From Pollutimonas bauzanensis (GTDB lineage: Bacteria > Pseudomonadota > Gammaproteobacteria > Burkholderiales > Burkholderiaceae_B), in NCBI RefSeq assembly GCF_900129885.1, contig NZ_FQXE01000004.1:1-64000 (forward strand): a DNA stretch of 64,000 nt, given 5' to 3'. The notes under the pieces were generated by a model that saw only the letters and a list, made by a program, of their open reading frames with translations, had not been told where the DNA came from and made no database searches. A program made the position numbers and the translations under genes. Below, piece by piece: positions 1 to 9,012 of this stretch (position 1 is its first letter; the number at the start of each line of letters is the position of its first letter).

Positions 1-251
1 ATCTCGCGTAGCAACACCACGCCTGGGATCCAGTGTGGCCGTGCCGCTTCGATACGTTCTAGCAAATAGCCCTTATACGGATCCAGCTTGGTCGGCCGTG
101 CCGTTCTGGGACTGTATTGCTCGGCTGCCGTCTCTCGTAGATACCGCCTGATCGTATTGCGTGAGCACCCCAGCTCGCGCGCCATCTCTCGAATACCGGC
201 GCCATGCCGCATTAACACCTTGATTTCCACTGCTTGCTCCTGGGTCAACAT
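1..251 (-). CDS. istA: IS21-family transposase IstA, N-terminal part (runs off window)
   Basis: Reading the minus strand from the ATG at 251-249 gives an open frame to the window edge (83 codons). It begins MLTQEQAVEIKVLMRHG and contains GIREMARELGCSRNTIRRY, the N-terminal helix-turn-helix of IS21-type IstA transposases, followed by the usual basic linker and a PTKLDPYKGYLLERI segment. IstA with its helper ATPase IstB moves the element. The catalytic DDE domain and istB would lie outside the window. The frame is intact as far as visible, so the element may still be complete. Confidence 0.9.
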   Translation of the reverse strand, partial: MLTQEQAVEIKVLMRHGAGIREMARELGCSRNTIRRYLRETAAEQYSPRTARPTKLDPYKGYLLERIEAARPHWIPGVVLLRE

Positions 252-337
252 AGTCGGCGGCCAAAAAACCACCATATTCGCCCAAGTGGGTCAGTTTTAC
301 TCCGGCGCAGTGGGTCAGTATTACATCGGCGCTAACA
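1..337 (-). mobile_element. End of an IS21-family element
   Basis: Upstream of istA lie two copies of a TGGGTCAGTxTTAC-type repeat, at about 287-301 and 311-325, 24 bp apart. Multiple internal terminal repeats of this kind are typical of IS21-family ends. On the minus strand the outermost sequence reads TGTTAGCGCCGATG and starts at 337, which I take as the tip. Beyond it a different reading frame, an exported-protein remnant, begins at once. Confidence 0.75.
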
Positions 338-923
338 TCAACACGATCAAGGACGCCGGAAATTTGTCGCTTCTACCATTGCCGCTGGCGTGGTTCCAAC
401 AGCCGTTTCTGCTCAAGGCAGCGGAGCGCTTGACGATTTTTTCAACGCATACAATTCCGGAAAATATCACTCAACAGCAGTGCGCGCACTGCGTAGCAAG
501 CTCGGGGAATCGTCGCCGAGTTCCCCTGAAGGGTTAGGCATTCTGATTAATGTCTTGGTCGAAGCAGGAATTATTGAACCAAAAGAGGGGGCAGTACTCA
601 AGGTATTGGCTACTGTGATCTGGGAGTCCACAACGAAAAAGGACTTTGAAATACGACTCGATGCGCTTACAAAAGAAGTCAGAAATAGCGCTGAGAGCGT
701 TGCACTGTCGCTGATCCTCATCGCAAGGGACAGCGCTCATACCGCCTGGGATTTCGTGAAATCTAATGACGAGAAGATCGCGCAGGTCATCGCCAAAGAC
801 TATGAAGGTGGCCTCAGTGCAGTCGCGGGTTTGCAATCCATGATTAAGGATCGGCGCATACTTGCCGGTATCGCCGTCGCAGGCGCGGTCGCCGCATCGA
901 TCGGCGCAATCTACGAGAAATGA
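338..923 (+). pseudogene. 5'-truncated exported protein gene, cut by the IS21-type element
   Basis: The frame ending at the TGA at 921-923 can be read back to the IS tip at 337. Before the first possible start (GTG at 390) it encodes RRKFVASTIAAGVVPTAVSA, which looks like the middle of a Tat-like signal peptide with a cleavage site near AVSA-Q. An in-frame TAA lies inside the IS end, so the original start codon is lost. The rest (about 177 residues) is helical, with a small hydrophobic Ala/Gly/Ile segment near the C-terminus. I do not recognise the family. A shorter product from GTG 390 would lack most of the signal peptide. Confidence 0.6.
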
Positions 924-927
924 TTTT

Positions 928-967
928 GCTTCGGGACTAGTCCGTGAACCTGATGAAATCCCGAAGC
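928..967. terminator. Inverted repeat after the truncated gene, possible terminator
   Basis: GCTTCGGGA (928-936) is repeated inverted as TCCCGAAGC (959-967), a perfect 9-bp stem with a 22-base loop. There is no run of T after it, so intrinsic termination is uncertain. It lies between convergent reading frames. Confidence 0.3.
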
Positions 968-1073
968 GACCGGATGCTGCTTTAAGATCATCCGCAGGGA
1001 GAAGGACTCGCATTTAGCCATACCCGTGGTATCGGATGCAACAGAAAGTCTGTCAGCGTAGTCTCATGCGAGG

Positions 1074-2189
1074 CTAAGAAGCACGCTTTACCTCATGACT
1101 AACTTTCCAAAGAAAATAGTGCCTGAATTCCTTCAATTGACTTTGCTCTTTGAGTTCGTCGATCTTGTCTACGACCATCTTGACTCCGCTGGCCGCGAGG
1201 CCCGATACGAGAAAAAGCTCTGGCGCCCCAAAATAGGCCGCTGCGTTCAACCCAAGCAGCCCGACAACCATCCCCTTCCTGCGCAACGAAGAAAGGGCAG
1301 AAATCCTCTTAAAGGTCCTTTCCACATCGCTCACACCCGCATCTATTAAGTTGCGTTGAACGTTACGTACTTCTGAAGCGAACTGCTCCGTATCGACTGT
1401 TGCTTTAACGATATCAAGCGAATTCAGCATTAAGCGACTAAATGACTCAAACTCGTCATGGTAGTCATTCTTCACTTGCGCCAGAGTCTCTAGGTCGAGG
1501 CCATCCAAGCATGGGAATTGCAGGGAAAATAAAACATCAAGTTGCTGTTTTGTCAGCCAGTCCACAGAGTGATGGAAGCAGGGCGAAGTATTGAAATACG
1601 CCGAAAGATCTACCTTATTGCGAATGAATTCATGCTCCATCTCAAGCGAAGGAATGAACGGCGCATACGCGAGCCGCCCAGATTCAAGAAGCTTTCTACC
1701 GGGGCCAGATATCCACTGCACGATCTCTCGTGGCGTGCCTCCGTGCATATCCATAGCGTATGCAGCATGAAGCCCGTTTTTCAAGGTCTTGGATGTAGAC
1801 GTCCAATACGGGTCGGGGCCCATCAGAGTGAGCGGAGACGGTTGCAACTTCTCCAACTGTGAAATGACTTCTTCGATATAGCCCGGCTTGTAGTGAGAGG
1901 TAGGCGTTAAATATCCAGGCTCTAGTAGCACCGGGTGGCGAGGTGGCTCGGGCGATAGCCCGCGTAGGACGACGGTATCCGCTAGCAGAAAGAGTTTTTT
2001 CGACATGTGCTCAAGGGCACGAACACTCGGCGCATCAATTATGAGTTTCAATCCAGGATGTGCAGTAAGAGCAGCTGAAAGAGCTGGAGTATTCGCACGA
2101 TACCAAAAATTCAATAGTGGCCCAAAGTCGTCAGGGCCTTCTTGGCTGGTGAAATCAAATAAATCGCGCTGGATTCGAGCTAGCAGCAT
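1074..2189 (-). CDS. Hypothetical protein with C-terminal membrane segment(s)
   Basis: A 371-residue protein of no family I recognise. Roughly the first 220 residues are soluble, with acidic and aromatic stretches. A helical linker follows. Residues of about 300-335 (GMVVGLLGLNAAAYFGAP, then LFLVSGLAASGVKMVV) are hydrophobic and could form one or two membrane helices, ahead of a charged C-terminal tail. It stands alone, with no operon partner on its strand. The nearest downstream gene is the truncated exported protein, and upstream is a degenerate stretch. Membrane-anchored unknowns are common in defence islands, but nothing here assigns a function. Confidence 0.6.
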   Translation of the reverse strand: MLLARIQRDLFDFTSQEGPDDFGPLLNFWYRANTPALSAALTAHPGLKLIIDAPSVRALEHMSKKLFLLADTVVLRGLSPEPPRHPVLLEPGYLTPTSHYKPGYIEEVISQLEKLQPSPLTLMGPDPYWTSTSKTLKNGLHAAYAMDMHGGTPREIVQWISGPGRKLLESGRLAYAPFIPSLEMEHEFIRNKVDLSAYFNTSPCFHHSVDWLTKQQLDVLFSLQFPCLDGLDLETLAQVKNDYHDEFESFSRLMLNSLDIVKATVDTEQFASEVRNVQRNLIDAGVSDVERTFKRISALSSLRRKGMVVGLLGLNAAAYFGAPELFLVSGLAASGVKMVVDKIDELKEQSQLKEFRHYFLWKVSHEVKRAS

Positions 2190-3162
2190 TGCTACGTCAC
2201 CTTTCGTGTTCGCCGTCCAACCGGTTACCAGAAGACAGATTGCTGCATAACCGGCGCCCGCCCTTCTTGCATCGGATACCTCTGGCCTGCAGGCCGCGCA
2301 TTCTTTGCTCTATCTTTTGATTGTGCGCTGCCACTTTACGCAGCAATTAAGACTAACAATTCAGCACTTCGTATCTTACATCAACGGATCCCGAGATAAA
2401 CACTTGGCTGAGACGGCCAACTGGTCCAGGCCGGCTGGAGTCAGCGATATCTAGAAAATAGTGAGTTTATCGAATAGCTATATTAGCCGTCGGTCTGCAT
2501 AATAGCGCGGATGCCAGCCGCGTCGACCGCTGCTTCGTGTTTGGTCAACTTAAACCCATCTTAAAGTTGAATCGCTTGCGATTGCGGGGCCTCTCGAAGG
2601 CACAAGACTAGTTCTTGTTGGTGACAACCGTACGAAACCTAAGACGTATGGCGAAGTGATTGATGGGTGATGGCAAAATGGAAAAGAAATACCCGTCTGA
2701 AGACATCTGAGTGGCCGAATCTCCGATGTCATCGGAGAATGTCAAAAACGATCAAGTTGATGCAACGTGGACAAGCCTATTTTTTCGGTTTCAAATGGAG
2801 TTTTTCAACACTAGGGACCCATAGTCGCCCATGCTCGTCACGTCGGAATGCCGGCTCTGCAGCGAACCCAATCGTCGAGGCTTCGCTGCCGGCAAGGAAT
2901 ACTCATTCTCCGGTTGTTCGACTCCTTAGGAGCTTCGGACTTGGACGGAAAGTCAGCAATTTCTCAGGTCGTCCTCCATACAGCCTGTTAGTCGACAGCC
3001 CGCGACTTGGGTGGATGGACGCTATCGACCATTTTTTTAGGTTAGACTGGTACCGTCCCACGCTCCTGGTATCTGCGTCTTCAAATACATATTTCCATGA
3101 CTGTGGGTGGACGTCTTTTCGCCTGCAATCCCGCGAGCGTAAATCTGGGCGAATATAAGCCA
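2190..3162. other. Non-genic or degenerate stretch upstream of the HEPN-like/AAA+ pair
   Basis: No long convincing gene. Several short protein-like plus-strand pieces follow each other with stops between them: a piece ending in TYGEVIDG (stop 2668), MGDGKMEKKYPSEDI (2663-2710), then GTG 2711 or ATG 2726 to 2824 (32 residues from the ATG). About 20 codons later comes a CRLCSEPNRRGF piece with a CxxC pair. The chain of overlapping stops and starts suggests a decayed gene or genes, but no family could be named. The first 200 bases (2200-2400) show nothing. Confidence 0.3.
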
Positions 3163-3909
3163 ATGAACGACACTGCACTTCTTCTATGCGGCGATAGATC
3201 GGAAGGGACCGCAAAGATCGCGCTCGACCAACTTGCGAGTTCAATTCAAGGGTTCTCCGATCGGGCAGTACAGTTCTTGGCCAACGATATAACGGACGAA
3301 GCATTGAACTTCGGTCCCTTCTGCGCACGCGTTCTTCTTGAGAATGGTTGCGCAGCACTTGTGGGCCGCCTCGACTCGTTCCGTATGCTCTACTTGAGCG
3401 AATTCCAAGCTCAGCCGGAATATGAGCCAGGAAAGCGAGCAAAGTCAGCTTTCGCGTGGTCTGGAGATGTTATACCTGATGAGAAGTCTCACCAAGCATT
3501 ATGGAGCGTCGACCATGATCTGCCTAGGATTAGTCGTGCACTGTTCTCAAAACATTTTGATCACTTCTTTTGGAAACCTGCATTGAATCGAATGCTCGAC
3601 TATGTTTCTACCCTTGAACAGGATCCGTTGCTGGCTGATGTGGTCAACATTGACCCAGATCGTTTCATTAATGAGGCCCGAGGTCGAAGCGCGCAACTCT
3701 ATTCGACTTTGTCTAAGGGCGTCCATTGGGAATTCTTCACAAGTGCATTGCTGTTTGATGAGGCGACTATCAAGAGCGCGATCCGAGACACTTTCCTGCT
3801 CGTGGCAAATCTCGGCTTGACATCTCATTTCGTGCACACCGCCTACGCCTCCCTCGATCCTGTTAAGGCAGTTAGTTGCTACAAGGCTATTAGAAGGCTC
3901 GTACCGTGA
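3163..3909 (+). CDS. Hypothetical HEPN-like protein, partner of the AAA+ ATPase
   Basis: A 248-residue protein. I chose ATG 3163 (MNDTALLL) over the longer frame from 3097, whose extra residues do not look like protein. The sequence is mostly helical. Near the C-terminus R175 and H188 lie in GRSAQLYSTLSKGVHWEF, which resembles the R...H motif region of HEPN-type RNases and DNA-metabolism accessory proteins. That resemblance is my inference. Its stop overlaps the start of the next gene (GTGA, 3906-3909), so the two are translationally coupled and probably act together. In defence islands an AAA+ ATPase paired with a HEPN protein is a recurring layout. Confidence 0.55.
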   Translation: MNDTALLLCGDRSEGTAKIALDQLASSIQGFSDRAVQFLANDITDEALNFGPFCARVLLENGCAALVGRLDSFRMLYLSEFQAQPEYEPGKRAKSAFAWSGDVIPDEKSHQALWSVDHDLPRISRALFSKHFDHFFWKPALNRMLDYVSTLEQDPLLADVVNIDPDRFINEARGRSAQLYSTLSKGVHWEFFTSALLFDEATIKSAIRDTFLLVANLGLTSHFVHTAYASLDPVKAVSCYKAIRRLVP

Positions 3910-5411
3910 ATACCACCGACACTACTGATTTGGACTCTGGACTCATACTTGCTGCTGAAGAATGCCCGCCAAACCAATTTGGCAAGTACCACAGTTTCTC
4001 ATCGTACGACGCAGTAATCATCCGAAAATTGAGCGCTCATGGGCCTGTTCTTGTGCGTGGAGGACGGGGTAGCGGGAAGAGTGCTCTGCTGATCGAAGCC
4101 TTTCGTCGCATGAGAGCGTCTACGAGTGTATTTCCCGTTTACGTCAGCCTGCGCTACCTTCCGTTGCTACAATCCGATGGTCAAGAGTACATTGGTCACT
4201 TCTGCGTCCTTCTCTCGCAAGCTATTCAGCAGGAGCTTAAAGAACGCCGTCTCGAACAAGAGTTCACCGTATCGACTGACCAAGTCTCGCTTCAGTTCGG
4301 ACTGACCGCTTTGGCTCAGGCCCTGAATATGAGAATCGTGCTGTTGTTCGATGACGCAGCGCACATTGGTCGCGAGAAACCACTGGAGGTCTTCTTTGAC
4401 TTGTTCCGTACTTTGTCGAGCAGCCTGACCTCCTGCAAAGCCTCGATTTATCCCGGCGTGACAAAGTTCGGCGTTCGGTTTGACGTATTTAATGACTCGA
4501 CGGTGATCGATATTGGTCGGTCTGACATCACCTCAGCACCCGAATTTTTTCCAGAAGTCGTGAAGGCTCGGTACCCTCGACTGGCGGAGCGCTCTGCGTT
4601 TTCTGACCGACTAGCCCCCGCACAATTTGCCAACCTTCTGGGCCGCGCTGTGGTCGGCAACCTTCGTGGATTCATCTTGGCCTGCAATCGATTCGACAGC
4701 AAGGATAAGATCGGTATTCCTGAGGTCACACAGTGCTTACTCGATATGGCGTCCGACTATTTTTGGCCTCTAATGGAAGAGGTGGCGCCTAAGCTTGGCA
4801 TCTACGAAGTCCTCATCGATCCGGCGAGAGAAGTCGTTGAGACAATTGTAGATAACACGACTAAGCCGGTCAAAAGCGGCAGCAGAAGCATTGCTCAAGA
4901 CAGAGTCCTAATTCATCGCCAGATAGTCAGCCAGTACCTCAAGGTTTTCGAGATTCTCGAGTACCTTGGCTTCGTCGCGAAACGTGAAGCTTCGCGCGCG
5001 CTCAAATCTGGCGGTAGGGGCCCGATCTTTGCGATCAATCTATGCAGCCTTCTTGAAGCAACGCCAACTAGGCGCTTGACCTTCGAAATGATTGAAGAGT
5101 GGCTGCAGGGAAGTTCCGAAGCTGCTGAGCTACACGTCTCTGGAACAGCCTTTCAGGCGATCAAATTACCTCAGCTACCAGAGGAGCACGGTCTGGCGAT
5201 CTTCAACAAGGGGATCGATGTGCTCGGCAGATCTGCAGCTTACCCCTATGGGCTTACGGCTGCCGTCATCCAACGCCTCGATGCTGCCGGCATGAAAACC
5301 GTGGGGCAACTTGCCAACGCCACTGATGCAGATCTTGACAAGATCGACTACATCGGAGAGGCGAAAATCAAAGTAATTCGCGACGTTGTCTACCAGGCCA
5401 TTTGGATGTAG
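3906..5411 (+). CDS. ORC/CDC6-like AAA+ ATPase with C-terminal helix-hairpin-helix
   Basis: A 501-residue protein starting at GTG 3906. The Walker A motif is GGRGSGKSA at residues 52-60, and a Walker B-like VLLFDD lies at about 145-150, so it should bind and hydrolyse ATP. The middle has a DxxxFxxLFRTL sensor-like region. A winged-helix-like part follows (about 330-380). The last 45 residues (LDAAGMKTVGQLANATD... onward) form a helix-hairpin-helix, a non-specific DNA-binding fold also found at the end of RNA polymerase alpha. The architecture suggests a DNA-binding ATPase that recognises or remodels nucleic acid with the HEPN-like partner. Defence is inferred from context only. Confidence 0.7.
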   Translation: MNTTDTTDLDSGLILAAEECPPNQFGKYHSFSSYDAVIIRKLSAHGPVLVRGGRGSGKSALLIEAFRRMRASTSVFPVYVSLRYLPLLQSDGQEYIGHFCVLLSQAIQQELKERRLEQEFTVSTDQVSLQFGLTALAQALNMRIVLLFDDAAHIGREKPLEVFFDLFRTLSSSLTSCKASIYPGVTKFGVRFDVFNDSTVIDIGRSDITSAPEFFPEVVKARYPRLAERSAFSDRLAPAQFANLLGRAVVGNLRGFILACNRFDSKDKIGIPEVTQCLLDMASDYFWPLMEEVAPKLGIYEVLIDPAREVVETIVDNTTKPVKSGSRSIAQDRVLIHRQIVSQYLKVFEILEYLGFVAKREASRALKSGGRGPIFAINLCSLLEATPTRRLTFEMIEEWLQGSSEAAELHVSGTAFQAIKLPQLPEEHGLAIFNKGIDVLGRSAAYPYGLTAAVIQRLDAAGMKTVGQLANATDADLDKIDYIGEAKIKVIRDVVYQAIWM

Positions 5412-5529
5412 AGCCACGCTATATAACATCAACCTATCACATACCCCAATCAGGGCAGCAACCTAAAGCCCTAACGCGCCTCCACCGTTCCGGATAACAG
5501 TCCAAGAGACCCTAACACCCGAAGTCGAA

Positions 5530-5552
5530 TTAAGCTCTCAAGCGAATCTGCT
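5530..5552 (-). pseudogene. 3' stub of a second GIY-YIG (T5orf172-like) gene
   Basis: The bases AGCTCTCAAGCGAATCTGCT are identical to the 3' end of the GIY-YIG-like gene at 15284-16024 (there at 15290-15309). On the minus strand they encode QQIRLRA followed here by TAA. The match stops exactly where the IS66 end begins (5553), so an IS66 insertion appears to have removed the rest of a second copy, or an ancestral copy was split. The 120 bp between this stub and the AAA+ gene show nothing else. Confidence 0.5.
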
Positions 5553-5850
5553 GTAAGCGCGCGGGGTACACAGGTTGACACGCACGCCGCGAGCGTGCGC
5601 CGTCATTTGTCAGGTATGGGGTTGCCAGTTATGCGGCAGCAATTCGTCGATCTGGCTGGCCTTGTGGGTTGGCAGACGCGTGAGCACATCTTTCAGATAG
5701 GCATACGGATCGTGGCCGTTTTACTTGGCCGACTGGATCAGGCTCATGACGGCGGCCGCCCGTTTTCCGGCGCGCAAGGAACCCGCGAACATCCAGTTCG
5801 ATTTTCCTATGGCGATCGGCCTGATTTGCGTAAGCACCCGCCCAGTACCG
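5553..5850 (-). pseudogene. tnpC: IS66-family TnpC transposase C-terminal remnant with IS end
   Basis: GTAAGCGCGCGGGG at 5553 matches the conserved GTAAGCG end of IS66 elements. Inside it, on the minus strand, the frame ending at the TGA at 5612-5610 encodes the typical TnpC tail: RPIAIGKSNWMFAGS, AAAVMSLIQSA, an in-frame TAA (5723-5721), then DPYAYLKDVLTRLPT and ASQIDELLPHNW. Only the last 70 or so residues remain. Upstream it joins directly to an IS1182-type transposase, so the rest of the IS66 element is gone. Confidence 0.8.
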
Positions 5851-6822
5851 TGTTGTCGGTTTAGGCAGCACGGCTGAGATGCCCGCATCTTCGCACGCCT
5901 TGATCTGTGGCCCGCTGTAGTAACCACGATCCGCAATGGCCCGTAGCTTCTTCGTGCCCATGGCCTCACAAGCCGCTGTGGCCATCGGACAGAGCTGTGC
6001 TCTGTCGCTGCCAGCGTTGGTTACGTCATGCGCCACGATGAGGTGATGCTTGGCATCTACTGCCACCTGTACGTTGTACCCCACCATGCCCGACCCCTTG
6101 CTACTGGTAGCCATGGATCGCGCATTAGGATCGGTCAAAGAGATCTGCCCGCTTGGATCATTTTTAAGCGGCTCCTTGACGTCATCGAGCACACGCATCT
6201 GTTGACGCAGTTGAGCGATCTTGTCCTGCAGCCTGGCCGTTTTAGCCTCTAGTTCGGCTGGTTGAATGCGGTCGGCCGTCTCCAGTGCATTGAGATAGCG
6301 CTCAATGCTTTGCTCGATCTGCCGCTGACGCTTGTCAACCTTGCCCAGGGTGAAGTTGCAATCACGTGTGTTCACTGCTTTGAACTTGCTGCCGTCGATC
6401 GCAACCAGTGCCTGGCTAAACAACTTAAGTTCCCGACACAACACCACGAATTGACGGCATGCATTGCGTATGCCAACGCCATTATCTCGGCGGAAATCGG
6501 CAATTGTCTTGAAGTCAGGGAACAAACGCCCCGTCAACCACATCAACTCGACGTTGCGCTGGCATTCGCGCTCCAGTCGTCGACTCGACTGGATGCGATT
6601 GAGATAACCGTAGATGTATATTTTCAGGAGAACGCGCGGATGGTAGGAAGGACGACCTGTGGCAGCTGGCGTTGCGCCGTGAAAGCCCATCGATGCTAAG
6701 TCCAACTCGTCAACGAAGGCTTCTACCACTCGTATCGGGTTATCTTCACCGATGAAGTCATCCAAGCACTCTGGCAGTAGCGTGATCTGCTGTCTGTCTT
6801 GGCCAATGATATATCTAGACAT
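5850..6822 (-). pseudogene. IS1182-family transposase, C-terminus replaced by IS66 sequence
   Basis: From ATG 6822 the frame encodes MSRYIIGQDRQQITLLPECL, then YIYGYLNRIQSSRRLEREC, WLTGRLFPDFKTIADFRRDN and DGSKFKAVNTRD, the hallmark blocks of IS1182/IS5-superfamily DDE transposases, and ADRGYYSGPQIKACEDAGI carrying the second catalytic region. After AVLPKP (about 5865) homology to IS1182 ends and the frame runs out of phase through the IS66 remnant to 5629. The last third, including the final catalytic Glu region, is therefore missing and the protein is unlikely to be active. Confidence 0.85.
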
Positions 6823-6920
6823 ATTGAATCCCCATTCAACATGCCTATGAACTCTATCGGAAACTGATTGCCCTGAAAATGAGGGTTTTCACACACCCTC
6901 GACCCATTTCGGACAGTCGA
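6823..6920. mobile_element. Upstream terminal region of the IS1182-type element
   Basis: Non-coding leader of the transposase. It holds GAGGGT...ACCCTC (6882-6901), a perfect 6-bp inverted repeat around TTTTCACAC, which is probably at or near the IS end. The exact boundary cannot be fixed because the other end of the element is lost. Nothing recognisable lies between here and 7052. Confidence 0.45.
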
Positions 6921-7052
6921 GGTCTATGCAAATGGATGTTAAAAGCTTGCGTTTATAGGCGACAGGGGGCCATCCGGCGGAACGACCAGCTAGTCATCAT
7001 TTTTGATATCAAGGCTACCTTCGACTTGGTCTGGCATTTAAACTGTGCGCCA

Positions 7053-8489
7053 TTAGATTTCGACAGTCTTCGGCTTTCTTCCGGGATATCTTGGCTTTTT
7101 AGGCTTGACGACTCGGTGATGAGTAGGGAGGCCTTCGTCCTCATCCATAGGATTAGCTGGGAGCGGCGACTTTATCGCCAAGACAACCCCCTTCTTGCCC
7201 GCCAGCATATCCCTCAAATATGGAGCAAGAACATCGGTCTGCAATGCAGACGTGCCAGCCCATCCACGAGCGACCATATCAATGAAGTGCGTTGGCGTAA
7301 AGTATCGCTTACCAAACGTCTCTGCATGCACGACAGTGCCGCCTCTCACCCCCTGTCGGGTAACAGCCTTGAGTAGGCGCTTCCAATAGCCAACTGGAAC
7401 ATAAATGCCCGGCACATGACTGCCGGTCTCGTGGGACAAGAGCTTACTGCAAAACTTAAGGAAAAATGGATCACTACCAAATCGATACCCATCACAACTT
7501 TCGTCGGTGGCTACTCCTGCAAGTGTCGCAGCAGCCTCATGCATACGTTCAATCTCTATGGCGAGTTGATCATTGGGCCGATAGCCGTCCTCACCATCAG
7601 TACCGGCAAACATCTTATATTGCACAAAGACGACGGACTTCATAGTCTCGTTGACATAGATGAGATCAACTCCAAGCTGCATTTCGAGCGGTAGCTTATT
7701 TGCCAAAATCACAGTAAGCTTGGCCTCTCCATTTACGAAGGTCTTTGCAGGATAATGTTGTCGCTTTACAAAAACCCAATCTTCATTTGTGTTATCAAGA
7801 TCCTGAAGGATTGCCAAATCTTCAATCGTTGTTACGGTCTCGTTGATATCAAAAATTGAAGTTAATTCATCTGAAGAATTCTCGTCTAGTTGCGATTTAA
7901 TTTTCAATTGCTCTTTAGGTATTCCAGCAATTTCAAGTGACGTGATAACCGCATCACGCTGATAAGCCCAGTTTATTTTTGCATTATTGGGTGTTGTGTC
8001 GGAAGGCGGCGAGCTTCTATTTATCAGTCCTTCCGCAAATTTGGCAGCTTCAGGATCAACCTGAAGTAGTGCCGCCATGATGAGATCGAACGCCACAGAG
8101 GAAACATGACCTCCCGTAATTGCCTTTCTTGCACGCCACCCCTGTCTACCCTCAATTTTGCTCCTAATGCGCGCAATACTTACAGGTTTAGCGAACAGAA
8201 TTAGATTCCATATCTCAAGCTTATCTTTTCCGGATTCCGCAGCGTAATAAACAACGCTGCGCGCTACATGCGTTAGGTATCCCTTTTTCGTACTGAGGAA
8301 GCACAGCATCGGCTTGCGTCGCATCGCCATAGGAATTTTCGGAATCGCCTGGCTGCAAATACTGTTTCCTGCTAAGTCTCTTTCAAGTTCTTCTAAACGA
8401 TCAGCTTTAAGCGTAAGCACATATCCATGGTTAGGAATCCATGGAAATCGTGATTCAAGATATTGGTTTCCCGCTAATGCCACTACCAT
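7053..8489 (-). CDS. Hypothetical protein with PD-(D/E)XK-like (QxK) nuclease motif
   Basis: A 478-residue protein whose coding sequence is visibly more AT-rich than the core genes, suggesting transfer. I do not recognise the family. Residues 269-292 read E269...GVDLIY (D275)...VVFVQYK (Q290, K292): an acid in a helix, an acid opening a strand, then a QxK on the next strand. This is the pattern of Mrr-like restriction-endonuclease folds, where Q can replace E. Roughly the first 130 residues include helical and basic stretches and may bind DNA. The last 30 residues are very basic (VVKPKKPRYPGRKPK). It stands alone on its strand. A role as a restriction or abortive-infection effector is inference. 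Confidence 0.55.
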   Translation of the reverse strand: MVVALAGNQYLESRFPWIPNHGYVLTLKADRLEELERDLAGNSICSQAIPKIPMAMRRKPMLCFLSTKKGYLTHVARSVVYYAAESGKDKLEIWNLILFAKPVSIARIRSKIEGRQGWRARKAITGGHVSSVAFDLIMAALLQVDPEAAKFAEGLINRSSPPSDTTPNNAKINWAYQRDAVITSLEIAGIPKEQLKIKSQLDENSSDELTSIFDINETVTTIEDLAILQDLDNTNEDWVFVKRQHYPAKTFVNGEAKLTVILANKLPLEMQLGVDLIYVNETMKSVVFVQYKMFAGTDGEDGYRPNDQLAIEIERMHEAAATLAGVATDESCDGYRFGSDPFFLKFCSKLLSHETGSHVPGIYVPVGYWKRLLKAVTRQGVRGGTVVHAETFGKRYFTPTHFIDMVARGWAGTSALQTDVLAPYLRDMLAGKKGVVLAIKSPLPANPMDEDEGLPTHHRVVKPKKPRYPGRKPKTVEI

Positions 8490-9012
8490 CCTCCGTGTTT
8501 GATCTTGTCAGGCTCAATCTCAAAATGGCAAAGTTAGCATCGGCTTTCGATCAGGCAGTCGGACGTCCGCTTTTTGCCGATAGTTGTCTATCGTGACAGG
8601 CAGAAGATACTCTAAGCAGCCACTTTCCGCAAAAGACAAACAATGACGAATAATTCACTGAATATTTCTTTGCGCGTCCGACCGGGCGATTATGCCTGGC
8701 TTCAATCTTTCATCAAGACCATAATCTTCAGCCAGATGAAAGAACAACTTTGGCGTAGATTCAAGAGATTCAAGTCTTTGACGGTATGAACCAAGCCGCC
8801 GCGCCCTGCCTGCCTCGCTTTGCCGGCCAGGCATATAAGCGACGAACGGTCACAACACGTCAAACCCGGAGTAGCGAAGCAGGCCATTGTGAATGGGCCA
8901 AAGGACGGACAGTATGCTGCCGTCTATGCCATCCGGCGCATAGGTGTCCTCCGACGTTCCGGTGGTGGCTGCGACCATGGCCACCTGGTGTCAAGCCAAT
9001 GATCATGCCCCA
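8490..9012. other. Intergenic stretch with one possible small ORF (8643-8789)
   Basis: No established gene. ATG 8643 to TGA 8789 on the plus strand gives a 48-residue basic peptide (starts MTNNSLNISLRVRPGDY). It has no clear ribosome-binding site and may be chance. The remaining bases (8790-9012) look like worn-down coding sequence in more than one frame, but I could not name a source. Confidence 0.25.

Noticed and set aside
534-1013. 159-residue minus-strand frame over the truncated exported protein
   Set aside because: Cys- and Arg-rich, without family. The plus frame keeps a signal peptide and normal composition.
2903-3442. 179-residue minus-strand frame across the start of the HEPN-like gene
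   Set aside because: Arg/Ser-rich composition typical of a shadow, and it overlaps a translationally coupled gene.
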